DNA of 64,000 nucleotides from Polytrichum commune (GCA_950295325.1 OX485805.1:7502501-7566500), one strand, 5' to 3'. Counted from the stretch's first letter, positions 47,880 through 60,999 are shown. A program made the numbers and translations. The notes: generated by a model from the letters alone, not told the origin.

Positions 47880-50800
47880 GCTTGTCAATAACATTAAGGT
47901 GTTCAATCGACTAGAAGAATGGAATATTTTTACAGAGGGTCATGTTTGACCTCATTGGAAGTGTGTAGCTCAAGTATATGTCTTTGTGTATGTAGAGGCC
48001 CAAATTGGGTCCCTTAGATGCCAAGGAATTGAAAAATGCGACTTCTTGATTCCAAAAGATAGTTCACCAAGATCTATAATGTTTTGAAAGATGAATATTC
48101 TTGGCTCATGCTTGGTTACTTAAGTTTAAATTTCACTTAAATTCCATGTGAAAATATTAGGTGACATGAAATGAATCAAGAAGCATCTCTTGGTATTAAA
48201 TGTAGTGCATAACATTACTCAGTTGATGACTTGTGTTCAACAACCCTAACTCAAATTTAGTCTAAAACACTAGGATTCCAACATTCACAAGCTTCACTCT
48301 TGAATCTACTGCGGGGCTCATGAACACAACTCGTATGTTGAGTAACGCTATGTGGAGACAATTTTGAAGGAACTCGTTCTTTAAGCAATATTTCTATAAC
48401 ATTTAGGATCAACACGTTTTATATTGATGACGTGTCAAGCTCATGTAGGTTATGGTGTATGAATAGGGGGTGATACGAAATGGGCAACCTTTTTATATGG
48501 GTGAAATTAAGTGATGAGTTTCATATTAAAGTAGTAAATTTTGAAAGAAAAAGTTATAAAATCCGTCCCAATGTGATCCCTCCCCCCCCCCCCCCCAAAT
48601 GCTTGCGATGTCTCTTGCCTCTTATAAGGCCAAAACTTCAACTAAATGAATTTGGAGAATCTTAACAGTGGATGTTTTCAAGGTGGCCTGAAATACGAGC
48701 ATGAAATTTTAATTTAAAGAAATCCTAATCCAACCACTTCCCACGCCCAATTTCCCTGCCCAAAAAATGACCTCAATTTCATTGACCGTAGCTGAAGATC
48801 GAATTTTGTTTGATAAATCCAACCATATAGATGTTTGCACATTAGGGGTGACTACTCACAATCCAAATTTGAAACGTTGACATTTGGTTATGTAGGAGTT
48901 TATAATAAAAACATCAATAGTGGTTTTGAGGGGCAGTAGTTTAGAAATTAGATTGGGGTTGGTTTTTCTAATCAAACCTCCACTCAAATCACCTCTTGAT
49001 AGGAAAAATCGTTGCCCTCATTTAAAAGAGGGGCAATATACCTACTCAAATCCAATCACAAATTTTGAAACCATTATTTTGTGATTTTTTGGGAAGCTTT
49101 GCAATTTGAGGCATCATTGCCATAACCACGCACCTTCCACATGGATTTACACTCACCAACACATGTCCAACTAAAACTTCCAAAGGTAGATGTTTAGGAT
49201 ATGTTGCATATGAGTGTCATGCAGATTTTCATATCAGTTGGGAATCATTTGCACATAGGGTTCAACAAAACATTGTTTAGAATATGTTGCTCCTAAACCA
49301 TGGAGGTCACAAATGTCAAGCAAGCATTTGTGGAGCGATTCCACCTAAACCAATTGAGAGCACACTCCCATACTTGAATTAACCTGAAAATAACTAACTT
49401 TGTTGAGTCAAAATTATCCATGTGGTAGGACATAACACACCTGAACTTGAACAAGAGGAGTAGTTGAAACAACCCTGAAACTATCCAAATGTTGTCAAAT
49501 AGGTCAAAGCAAATTGTTCATGACTAGATTATGGTCGCAAAGGTCATTAGGAGTTAAGTTGCTTGTTGACATGTGAACCTGCAAAGCGTTTCAAATGATC
49601 TCATTCGTGCCAAGGCAACGAGCACTTTAGATCAGTGTGTATGTTTGACAAATTTCATTTGATGTTCAACTTCAAATCCAAAGTGTCTTATTAGTTACTG
49701 AAAATTAAAACATGACGATGCCTAAAACTCAAAGAAGCCCTCCAGAATTTTTTCATTCGACTCTAAACAAGGGATCACTAGCAAAATTTTGACCCCGATT
49801 CATCTCCATAGTTTACGGTTAACCCTAACACCCCTTAAAAAATTCCGGGAAGGAGAAAAATAGACGGAAAGGAGAAGTAAATGCAACGCGAAAATGAATT
49901 TCTTAAAAAGAGGTGTAAGTTATATCTTCTCATCGAATGCAAATCATGGGTACAACCCAACACGTACATGCATGCAACGGTTTTCTTCCACAAATCGGTT
50001 CCAAGGTACGCTTGTGCATATAATGCTTTCACCCAAAGCAAATGATGTGCATGTCGACATTATGTGGAATTGGCCAATCTAAGGACATGCAAATGCCTTC
50101 CATTGTACCCGGGGCGATGATGAAATTATAAGCACACCTACTAACCGCCCCTTTCACAAACGGATAGGGTATGTAGTAGTAATGTAGTCATTGTAACCCC
50201 ACCATCATTATTTCCTTTCCCCAAAATATACAAAAACTATTTTGTATCTATAACCTCTAATTTGAGTGTCTATAGCACATGCAAATGATGTTAGGATGAT
50301 GTTTTTAAAGAAGAAGAAGAAGAAAATAGTTGTCCGAGAGTAAGTGCTTGTGAATTGGGTCACATCGATTTTGAAGCCTCAAAAAGCATAGTACAATTGA
50401 TAACCCACCCACCTACCTACATGCTAACGGGACGTACACTTGGGTATGAGAACCACTCAGGGTACGTACCCGTCATATTCTTCCTCACCAAAGGGTATTC
50501 TTAACATCATTGATGTATTTTATGCGTTCACAATTTTTGTATGACTAATAATAAATACATTAAGGTAGGATTATTGGAAACTAACATTGGGCGAGGGATT
50601 GCAGGTCTCAGGTACGCAACTCCTGTATTATATGGCCCTGATTATAATCATTTATAATGCGTTTTAGTCCAATCTTGAGTGATATAGAGTTGTTTTGATG
50701 TAGGCAATGCTTGTAGCTCTTCTTACAAGGAATCCATAAATGTAATTGTATATAGGAAATGAATATTCCTTGAAGCATATAATTGCAATTAAAAACCCAA

Positions 50801-51190
50801 TTATATGAATTTTTTTAATACAAGTGCCATAGGCCAAACTACCCAACTTTTTGGTCTTTTAAATTAAAAAAATGAAGACTTTTAATATTATAATAAAACA
50901 TTGCCGATGACTTTTAATTTTAATTGGAGGCAACTGCTCATGTGGGTCTTTTAAATTTAGATGCTCTACAAGGCTTAAAAAAGGGTGTTTCAATTCTTTA
51001 TATATGTTGTAGAGATATATTTTAATAATAAATATGCAACCCAAATTTTTCTACATCTCATTTTTCTAATTTGGTTTTCACCCATATTTTTTATCCTTTT
51101 ATTTTTTATAATTTGATATAATTTTTACAAAAGCCTTCCTCTAAGTTGTTCTAATGCCGATGCCCCCTGCGTATAATATGGGAGTTGCGT
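47880..51190. other. Intergenic DNA, nothing recognised apart from a C15 tract
   Basis: AT-rich. C15 at 48582-48596 is preceded by GTGATCCCT and faces an AGGGGGTGATACG at about 48465, hinting at a very short element. (GAA)n is at 50310-50327. No genes recognised. Confidence 0.5.
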
Positions 51191-51197
51191 ACCCGAG

Positions 51198-51416
51198 TTC
51201 ATGGTGTCTACATGATATCATCCATTGTGGAGGTGAAAACACAATTAATTATGTCATGACTTGTAAATAAAAATTTTAAGATAATATGACTCCGAAAAAT
51301 AAAATCAAAGACCTCAAATTAGTGAAGTGTAGTCAAATTGAAATGAATCGACCCTCAATCTTGTCGAGAACATTTTTTTAATGATGGATGGATGAGTTTT
51401 ACATAGTTGTCATGAA
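51198..51416 (+). mobile_element. MITE of the TTCATGGYGTCTACAT family, copy 3
   Basis: Left end TTCATGGTGTCTACATGATA then TCATCCATTG; right end GATGGATGAGTTTTACATAG then TTGTCATGAA. The interior shares TATGACTCCGAAAAATAAAA with the 37732 copy. Confidence 0.65.
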
Positions 51417-51419
51417 TCC

Positions 51420-54400
51420 CAAGTTCTAACACTGTGTACTATATTTACAAATTTAGAACCCCTAATGAATGACTAGGTTTAAAGTTTAGGGTTCATTTGT
51501 AGTGTTGATGGTCCTATCATTTAAAATTGTACTTAATTTAAGAACTTATATGCATATTAACCATCTAGTTCTCAAAGAACAAGTGCTAATGGCCATTTCA
51601 TATCCATAGTGTTTCAAATGGTTGCACTTATATGGTATGGTAGCCTTACGTGCTTCAACACTCATAGAATCAAAATTGAGGAAATTCCAAGTGTGGAGAC
51701 ACTAGAGATTTGTTTTTGGCCAAAAAGATGTGCGATCCATTGTGAAAATTGCAGGAAATAAGGTTTTGTTGAAATTTTGAAGACTATAATTTGAAACCAA
51801 CATACAAAAAGTAATGATACAAACCTTCACGTTGTGTTGGTGCAACTCATGGTACCGCAAATTATATAGATCGATGAATTCCATGAACCCACTTTGGGTC
51901 CACATGTGGTCTCAAAACTGTGATTGAGGGGAAGCGTCCTTCATTCACGCTAGACCTAGAGGTTCGTGTCGTCTCTTTCCCTTAGATAGATGAATGAGAT
52001 TTTTGTGGATGGATGAGTCAAAGTTTCTATTAAGTTAAAGGAGAACACAGTGGTATGATGTATTTGAGTCAATGTGGACAACTTTTGAGAGCCACATGAC
52101 TCAAGGTAGTCAGTGGAACTACTCATTTTGACAAAATGAATGTGTTTTTTTTAAAAAAAAAGGTTCTAGTATTCACTAGGTGATCACACACCTAGTACAA
52201 TCGCCATGCCCTTCATATCCGGTAGTACATTATTGGGTCTTGTTCCATTTGGGGAGTCATTAGTTTGGGAGGCCTCTTAAGAATTTAGAAATGATTGTAC
52301 TAGATTTTGCCAAAACCATTTTCTTATGGAATTTTATTTATTTCTCAATTGTTTCTTGCTTTTGGGGAACTAGTAAATTTCAATACCATTTCAACCAAAC
52401 CATTTGATTATTTATAGAATCCTTTTGTTAATGGACCTTAAAGTGGTTGGAGTACTTCATTTTTCATTATTAAAGCAATTATTATTGGAGGAAAGTGACA
52501 ACGTTTATGACATGAATATTTTGGCTTTCATGCTGAGTCACATATATCATAGTTTTTGCCAATATAATAAAAGATCAAGTGTCTCCAAGTCCAACAAACA
52601 TTTGACATAATTTGAAGCACATTGATTCTAAGAGAACCCAATAGAGATAGAGGATGTTGATCCTAATTCCAACCGTATAGATCTTCAAGTACACTCTTTA
52701 TAAGTTTCTCTTCTATGTTAACTCCATGTAAGGTATTCTACAACACAAAGATGCAACCCCCATGCATCCAGGGATTAAATAGCAATTCAATAGCAAATAC
52801 CAACGAGAACAAGGGGCAACAAGGGATGTGGAAGCCAAGGATAAGTCTAGAAGAACTCAAGTGCATGCTTATTTTATTGTGTGGATCTTTCTTTAACAAT
52901 CATGGCCATAGATATTAAATTGAAGGATGTAGTGGACAATCAAGGTTGTCAATGTAGTGTTTATGTGGTAATTTTTACACTTGTTTATTTAAGAGCATAT
53001 TGTGTATTACAATATTAAGCTCAAAAGGTTACAAGTTCTTACAATGAATTCTATCTTTGTAATAAGAATCTTTATATACATTATTTTTAAAATTGTTTAT
53101 TTGGGTTTGGGTCATAAAAAAATAAAACTTCATAATTTGTAACCCTAGGTTAGTTTCCAAACTCTAAAATAAATTGTGCATGAGTTGCATGCAATTGATT
53201 CTCCTTGGTCAGTTGATTGTTTCTTGCATGACCTTATTTTCGCCTCTGAATACATAGTAATAATTGTGAAACTTCAACTTTTTGCACAATAAGAGGGAGG
53301 GTGAGAAAAGAAGAGAGTACTAGGGAGGATGAGACAAATGGGGTTAATATTTATAACAACACCAAGGGGGAGGGCTAACTAGGGGGGGGGGGAGGCGAGG
53401 TTAAAAATGTTGATTGTGGAGCCATGTATTGTTATTTAATCCAAATTAACACACAAATTAATCTAGTGAGCTTAAATTGGGGTGAATCAACAACCAACGT
53501 ATTTGAACCAAACTTTTACTTCTACCCCCTTAGTAGGTGTCATGAAATCAAACAATCCACATGAAGGGAAGGAGAGAGCTATATCATGTGTCACATCTTG
53601 ACATGAGCAATTATGCCTAAGTCAAGTTCACACCACACAAGTGCAACTCAATGGTAAGAAAGCATGGTCACATCCTCTCAACTCAAATTAATTCTTGATT
53701 GCTCAAGATTCACTATGATCTTCAAATGCACTTTGGAGCACTGTTCTTCTTCAAATGTGGATTAATATATATGACTTAAACATGTTTGTTGTTGTCATAT
53801 AGTAGGTCCAAGACAATTGTGCCTAGTAACTAGAATAATTGTAATATTCATGTTTAACAATCTAGAAGAAAAAAACAATATATTTTTCCTTTATTTTGTC
53901 GACACTATGTATACAAAATTTTAACCATTCCGGCTTGTTCTTCAATAACTAAACCATAATGTGTATAGATTATGCAAGCGATCATTGCCAATGCAAATAA
54001 ATTCACCTTTTATGTGCATTTGAGCCCCTAAAATATGTTTAGGACATAGACTTCCAAGTCACACATAATCTTGTAGTTTCATGTCATCCCATATGTTTTA
54101 AGGAATGACTTAAGGATGAACTTAATTACAAGGGCACATTTCCATGTGTTGATAAGGTCTTCAAGAATCACTAGAGGAATAAAACATTGAAAGTGTGCAT
54201 TAATGTTTCTTGGAACACTAGAATGGGGGGTCAGCGTGATTGTAGGGGAAGTTGAAGATCATGGGAATTTATTGTCCCTTTATTTCATTAGCTGGAAATG
54301 ACTTTCATGTGAGCAAATTTTTTTGATGTCCATGAACATGCTGGTGTGGACATGAGAATGTTGTGTTTTGCACTACTTGTTTTCATGGTGGCATATTCTT

Positions 54401-55450
54401 TCATATTCAAACATTGACCGAGTTTTTCAAACTTTGTGCATTTATTTTCATTCTTTTAGAATACCAAGATGTAAAGTTAAAGAAATCTAGTCATGTAACA
54501 TTCAAAATCGGTAAGTGCGAGGATGGTCACATTCCAATTGACATGTTGGACAACAAGGCAAATCTACTCTAGTCTCATATGTTGGCCCCCCTACTCCATA
54601 TGGAAATGCTTGACCATAAAGAGGGTTAATGAGATTGGCAAAGGACTTCACTAATGTCAATAGACTCTATTTTGCTTTCCGAAGAAGACTAGGACATGGA
54701 AGCGTGTCTTAAGATTAGCTCCTTTCAACATATTGTCCTAAAATCAATCACAACAATTTATCTACATTATCTTGTAGAATTTCATAACTTTACCATATTT
54801 CAATACACTAAATAGTTGTAAAATTGTGGGCCACAATAATTTTGGAAAGCCCATACTACACTTAGGAATGAGAATTGATGTGGGCCACATTAATATTCCA
54901 CCCACACTAAGTTTCTAGTAGAAAATTAGTGTGGGCCATGGTAACTATTTTTTCTTTTTCTTTAAAATGCATGTGAGCAATTGTTTTATTTTGTGTTATT
55001 GTTCTCTTATAACTTTTAGTCAATGTGTTGGTCAGAACTCTTCATGAAGACTTAGGAGAAGACCCGGGGTCTTGGACCCACATTAATTGCACCTTGGTTA
55101 GGAAATTAGTGTGGCCCATGCTAATTGTTTCCAAGCTAGTTTAGAATCGACACAAGTAGGACTATTTAGTGTACTTACAAAAGACAAATAAAGTGAAACT
55201 CAAATAAATAGAAAATGCAAATAAACTTATTGAGGGATAAAATAAAAAATTCACCCAATCCTTTCTTTGTAAACCTCCAGTTCTTGGCTACAACTGAGAT
55301 TTGGAGGGTTTTGGAAGCATGATCTTTGAAGTTTTGTCAATTTTGAAAATAGAGTTGAGGTAAACTATGTTGATGGAGAATGTTAAGACTTGTTTTTCAA
55401 TCGTCTAATCCAGTTCGTATACTTCCAAACCATTGTGGAAAGGAATTTAT
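51420..55450. other. Intergenic DNA, nothing recognised
   Basis: About 4 kb of AT-rich DNA with only short frames. G11 tract at 53382-53392. The phrase GTGGGCCA recurs around 54830-54940 and 55110 (AGTGTGGGCCATGGTAA-like), suggesting a decayed local duplication. Confidence 0.5.
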
Positions 55451-55460
55451 ATAAGGTGTG

Positions 55461-55744
55461 CTCGGGGGGGTCACTGGCGAAAAATCATAGAACAACGTGC
55501 GATAAAAAATAGGGTCTAATATATTCATTGTAGATAAAAAAAATTAAATGTACATGTAAAATAGGGGATTTTAAAATAGTGAAAAAGGATTACATGTAAA
55601 ATACCATCACATGTAAAATACCATCACACCTTTATTTTGGAAAATACCATACCTTATAATATTTTCTGCAAGGTAAATAGCCCCCAATAAATAGGTCCCA
55701 AACGCATGTGTGTGCAAAATATAAGAGGGAGTGAACACCCCGAG
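55461..55744 (+). mobile_element. hAT-like MITE with perfect 8-bp target duplication (AAGGTGTG)
   Basis: 284 bp. Left end CTCGGGGGGGTCACT, right end read backwards CTCGGGGTGTTCACT. AAGGTGTG lies at 55453-55460 and 55745-55752. ACGTGCGATAAAA is subterminal at the left. An internal 19-bp unit (ACATGTAAAATACCATCAC) is tandemly doubled near 55594-55635. Confidence 0.9.
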
Positions 55745-56365
55745 AAGGTGTGTCGACATTTTGTGGGCACTTGTTGTAATTAAACACCTACATTTGAGTG
55801 GGGATCTATCCTAAAATGACGCTTCAAAAGTAATGATTTTGAGTTACTATCTCTTTTCATATTGCACTGGAAATTTCATTGAGCTTCCACTAAGCTTTCA
55901 CTGAACTTCACCAGCCTATTTATTAGGTTTTGACATGCATTTCCCACACCTCATTACCATTCAACGGCACTCTTCACAATACCTCCATGATAAGGAACAT
56001 ACAACAAACATATGTGTTAAGAAAACAACTTGTGTTACGGTAAGATTGGACTACAAGCTTGTAATATAAACGGCGTGCTAAATTTTATCATTAACATGCC
56101 AATTGGGAAGGCAAATGCAATCACCTAAATGAAAGCTGATTTTTATTTTGGACTATTTTGAATTTCAGTCTACTTTGGTCGTAAAACTTGAAATGAATAT
56201 CTTCGTGGTCCACAATTGCTATTTAGTTGGACGAGGCACTTCCCATGCCAATCTAATAGTAATAAATACTTATGGGGTTGGAAGTGCCCCCAAAAACCAC
56301 ATACCTTGACTATGACCTTCAACTCCACAATTACACTTCGCCATTGTGGCTGTAACTCACTGGTG

Positions 56366-56636
56366 AGAGCAAATTATCGCATAGGAGAGTACCTCTCATC
56401 CATCTAACATAAAAACCCTCAAATAAGACGCAACCTGAAGTTATACTCTCTTTCGTTTACTTGAAATTGGAATCAACTTAAACAAAACAAAACAAAACCA
56501 AAAATCAAAAAATTTAAAAAAATTCGAAGTAGTCTAGTCATAGTCATTTGTGATGAATTGGTAACAAACTCACGGGGGGTCAAGTTTTTGTGTTTGGATG
56601 GATGAGAGGTTCACTCAAATGCAAAAATTCCCCTCC
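56366..56636 (+). mobile_element. MITE of the CTCATCCATYCAACAT family, copy 4 (uninterrupted)
   Basis: Left end AAATTATCGCATAGGAGAGT then ACCTCTCATCCATCTAACAT; right end TTGGATGGATGAGAGGTTCA then CTCAAATGCAAAAATTCCCC. About 270 bp. Confidence 0.75.
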
Positions 56637-56642
56637 CACCTC

Positions 56643-57097
56643 ACCAACCAAAAGGTTAAAATTAGAAGTTGAAGTCCCCCAAAATTTTCAATACGCGTCG
56701 ATATGAAACCAACCAAAAGGATAAAATTAGAGGTTAAAGTCCCCCAAAAATTTCACCACTCATTGATATGATACCAACCAAAAGGTTGAAATTAGAAGTT
56801 AAAGTCCCCCAAAATTTTCACCACGCATCGATATGATACCAACCAAAAGGTTGAAATTAGAAGTTAAAGTCCCCCAAAATTTTCACCACGCATCGATATG
56901 ATACCAACCAAAAGGTTGAAATTAGAAGTTAAAGTCCCCCAAATTTTTCACCACGCATCGATATGATACCAACCAAAAGGTTGAAATTAGAAGTTAAAGT
57001 CCCCCAAATCTTTCACCACTCATCGATATGATACCAACCGAAAGGTTGAGATTAGAAGTTAAATTCCCCCAATTTTTTCACCACACATCGATATGAT
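56643..57097 (+). repeat. 65-bp minisatellite, seven tandem copies
   Basis: ACCAACC starts at 56643, 56708, 56773, 56838, 56903, 56968 and 57033, exactly 65 bp apart; an eighth unit begins in degenerate form at 57098. Each unit contains AAAGGTTGAAATTAGAAGTT, a CCCCC followed by A and T runs, and CATCGATATGAT. Middle copies are nearly identical, outer copies more diverged. It begins a few bases after the MITE at 56366-56636. Confidence 0.97.
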
Positions 57098-57109
57098 TCC
57101 AAGTTCTTG

Positions 57110-57900
57110 ACTCAACATGATGGAACCTCCATATCCTATGACGTAGTGCTCAAAAGGACCCACCACCCAATAAGTAACCTACTTTGTCCTTTGTAGGATG
57201 GGCTCGAGATTCATTCTATGCATACAAATATCTTGTGGTGTTCTCAAATGTGATGGTTGGCTTGTATCATTTTCTATGACCGATAAAGACAAATAGCGCA
57301 CATCAAAAGCCTCTTTCAAAGATAAAATAAAATACATTTGGGTAGGAATTGAAGGATGTTAATTGCAAAGAATCAAATCCAACCGCAAGGAAAGAAAACC
57401 CCCAAGAACAAGGCCCTAGATGGAGCAAAGATTTCAAAAACTTTGTAATCACATGGAACACATGTGACTTAAATGTCAATTTACTTCTTTATTGCCATTG
57501 TGATGCTTTGGTTATTCCTTGTACTTTTAACTTGAAACAAAGATCTTCACAAGACTTGAAGGTGGGGAATCGGCTCAAAGTATGCTTTTGAAGCGGCCAT
57601 TAGAAACTTGAATCAACTCATTTGTAACCAACTTACGGATTATTGTGTTCATTGTCACATAAATGGAGGTTGAACTTCAAAAAGAGATATAAAGTAGAAG
57701 GAGATGACTTGATTTCATGCATAATCCATATTTGGACTTGATGCTAGGAAAAAGGTCAACCCCCAAAAAAGCTTCCCTCATATGTAAATTGGTTAGCACC
57801 TAATATTCAAGGTGGGGTCCTTAATGATACTTGATTTCCACCTCAGATTCAAAGTTCCCTGTAATTAAAAATTTTATAAGCAATATTTGGGAGGCGGAAT
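57110..57900. other. Intergenic DNA, nothing recognised
   Basis: The 80-codon frame at 57349-57591 (+) has no known similarity. Confidence 0.5.
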
Positions 57901-57902
57901 CC

Positions 57903-58040
57903 CTACTTAAATATTGTATTTAGTGTCCCTTACTATTTGGAATTATGTAATGCTATAACTACTTATTGTATATCTCATTTTCTGCCAACAAAGGTTAAAT
58001 TGGTTGTTTGAATATTATAGAACATTAACATCTTACTTGG
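57903..58040 (+). repeat. Dispersed direct repeat (first copy 17436-17578)
   Basis: Same orientation and block order as the 17-kb copy. Confidence 0.7.
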
Positions 58041-58289
58041 TTAAAAAAACTACATTCATAGTTTTTTTTTAAATTAAAATTTTCTTTTTGCCACAAGGTA
58101 TATATGTGCACATGCATCTCTTTGCTCCCCTCACCACATACGTCCTCCCCAATAAACAAACTCAACTCAAAGAAAGAACACACGATTTTCTTAACAAACA
58201 TCGCCCCCTAATAGAGCAAACCATCTTCCTCCCTATCTACTTTTAGTCATTGACATGAGTGTTGGAAGTGGCAAAGACAAGCGATTCCC

Positions 58290-58500
58290 AACGATCAGGG
58301 GGAACCGGCCGCTAGTTACAGATGATCTGGTTGAGTTTGAGAAATAATAAGTTGAAGTTCAAGGCTTCATAGAAATTCACCAATCATTTTAGAGGAATTT
58401 AAAGAAAATACCTCAAAAAATAAAGCAAGACCAAAAGATGTCAACATTTAACCAGTTGGACTTGGAAACACGAGGATTTTGACCAATCATGCCCAAAAAC
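58290..58500 (+). repeat. Repeat with CCGGCCGCTAGTTAC end, relative of 62640-63000
   Basis: Shares GGTTGAGTTTGAGAAA and, about 130 bp on, GTTGGACTTGGAAACAC plus TTTTGACCAAT with the 62.6-kb copy. A minus-strand fragment is at 29565-29606. Ends are not resolved. Confidence 0.5.
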
Positions 58501-59084
58501 TTCCCCGGACGCTAGTGATTCTTTCCCCCAAAAAAACGGTGTTGGTCCAACTTTTTGGTGACTTTACGGTTAACTCTATTATGTCATACATTCGGGATGA
58601 AGTGAGATTTATAACAATTGTAGTTTGTGGTACTTGATCGTGGAGAGTACAAGGGCCGTGAGGGAGGGGCATTTACAATCATAGACTTATATAGGTGTCC
58701 ATCCGTGGGGAAGGACCACAATGGACGTCCTAGTCCCATTGCAAATGGTGTGTATTGTCTCCACCCATTGATCATAATCATTTCATGGCATTATATGGCC
58801 CGTCATGTCCCACAATATACCCCACTAACTTAGGGGAGGCACTAATTGGAGGAGTACTAATCTCAATTGGATATTTGACTTTTTTTTTATTGATCACTAG
58901 AGGGATCTTATTCATGGCATACTTACACCAAAATTTTGGGTAACTCTTAGAGCAAGACGACACATTCCCATTACCGACACTTCCAAATATTGTAAAGGTG
59001 AATTGTAACAAAGGAAGCGCCCACGTGTTTTCATTTTCACCAATTTAGAGGTGCTCTCTTCATGTGAACGCTTTTGCCCCTTCA

Positions 59085-59335
59085 AGTATATAACTTATAG
59101 AAAGGAGAGTCTCAAGATCTATAGAAGGGAATCAACTATTAATATCTCGCAGTCGTTGGTCAAATACAATCTTAATTTTTAACTCTTTCTATGTAGAGTC
59201 TTGTGTATTGTATGATATTAGTTTTAATCGTGGACCTCACAACTCAAAGTGATCATATAGAGTGAATGTGTGGAACATATAGAGGGAGTCCTCTCTTACG
59301 AACTAAAGTTAGTGCTTGGTGTACAGTGTGTAGTG
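59085..59335 (+). repeat. Direct repeat, copy 1 (second at 59565-59835)
   Basis: Both copies show GAAGGGAATCAACTA/CAAGGGAATCAACTA, ATCTC(G/A)(C/T)A, GTC/GCCTTGTGTATTG, GTGGACC and CATATAGAGTGAATGTGT/CATGTAGAGTGAACGTGT in order. Confidence 0.65.
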
Positions 59336-59564
59336 TAACCTTTCACCTTTTTGGTCGTTAGTTCTATGGCATGTGAATTAGTTGAACAAGCCCCCAAAAT
59401 ATGAAACTCCATGTTTCCTTGGTCATTGGAACTATATTCAACACAACCTACTACATCTAAACTTCTTACCGTCTATTTACATGTGGAATTCAACAACTCA
59501 ATCACCCATGAGTTCTCATGAATTCGGAGGTGCTTGTTTTCCCTATAAACTACTAAGCCATCTA

Positions 59565-59835
59565 CAACAAGATATAGAGGAGAGATTACAGTCCATCTAC
59601 AAGGGAATCAACTACCGGTATCTCATAATCTTTATCAAATAAACTATGAACTTTGACATTTTCCATGTAAAGCCTTGTGTATTGCAAGAAACCAGTTTTG
59701 GTAAGTGGACCCCATACTCAAAATGCTCATGTAGAGTGAACGTGTAGAGCATGATAGAGGGGCTACTCTTGTGTTAGCTAAAGTTATCCATTCTAACACC
59801 CCTTGGTGTTAGTGCTTCACGTACACACAATCGTG
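59565..59835 (+). repeat. Direct repeat, copy 2
   Basis: Aligned with 59085-59335 at an offset of about 480 bp. An inverted relative is at 45345-45485. Confidence 0.65.
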
Positions 59836-60186
59836 GCCTTAGTAGATACCTCTTATGAACAACTAACAAGTTGATTTTTGCTCCTTTTTTTCCACCTAAA
59901 GTTTATTTATCCAAATCAGCATTGCACCTAAAACCAACATTTGTGCCACAAATCATATGTTTGTGGGCTTCAAACCATACTACAAAGGAGTCAAATTGGA
60001 CCCTTCTCACTTGCATCAGTGACTTCACCTTTGAATGTGCCTATAGCAATTATGATCTTAAATAATATACATAGAATGTAAAATGGTCCTCTCTCTCTCT
60101 ATATATATGTATATCCACATAATGCATGGACGTAGCCCCAATCTAGTTACAAACAAGTCATGTTTCTTAAGTTGTTTCATTCAAAC

Positions 60187-60905
60187 CCGGGGGTGGAGTC
60201 TTCATTGGAGACCTAAATGATGTGTGTGGTTCACTATGAAATTAAACTCTCCATATGTGAGAAGTTTATAAAGAAAAACAAGTGTATATGTACTAACAGC
60301 ATGCCAGGAAATGGACTCGTGTGTTTATACTAAGTTTTTAAATTTAATGTGATAAATTTTTCCACTACATATACAAAATATATCATAAATTAAGTAGCCC
60401 TTTTATTTCACATGAAATTCACTTTCACTTTCCCCCAAAAAAGTCATTTTCATCCATAGCATGTAATTCAATGGTCGGTTCATACAAACAAAAACAAGAG
60501 CACAATAACTTAGCCACAAACCAAAGAACATAACTCAAGGAAGTCCATGTGTGCTCCAAGAGCCTCTAGTTTAAATACCCAAAACCCCATATGCAAACCC
60601 TGACAAGAACATGTGTGGTAGTCATTGAGGACTTTGACCATATGACAACAGTGAATGAAAATGTGAATTGGACGAAACTAACACCTCTATTGTCAAAAAA
60701 TTCCTACATCTTAGGGCCCCTTGTTGTACATCTACCTTTACTTCAGTAAAAAGGCTATTTACCTTTAATAGCCTTTTAGATGTACACACTAGAGAAAAAA
60801 ATAACACCTCTCCCTTATGTATACTATGTACGCTAACGCCTCAAGTAATACCCGTTCTTACACTCACGTTAGTTCGTACGTAGTACAAACAGTCCACCCT
60901 TGGGC
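60187..60905 (-). mobile_element. Non-autonomous element of the 815-bp family, copy C (inverted)
   Basis: Left side CCGGGGGTGGAGTCTTCATT and right side AGTCCACCCTTGGGC are the two family ends seen from the other strand. Interior blocks such as TACATAAGGGAGAGGTGTTA (minus strand) match copies A and B. A local hairpin is embedded at 60725-60786. Confidence 0.75.
60725..60786. repeat. Two-level hairpin inside copy C
   Basis: Outer arms TGTACATCT (60725-60733) and AGATGTACA (60778-60786); inner arms AAAAGGCTATT (60749-60759) and AATAGCCTTTT (60767-60777). All perfect. Confidence 0.85.
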
Positions 60906-60999
60906 ATTCAAACTTTATGTATCCAAAACGATTAAACCCGGAGTGAATATGCTTGAATGGCCAAAACCACATGTCCACAAATGATATGTATATTATCAA

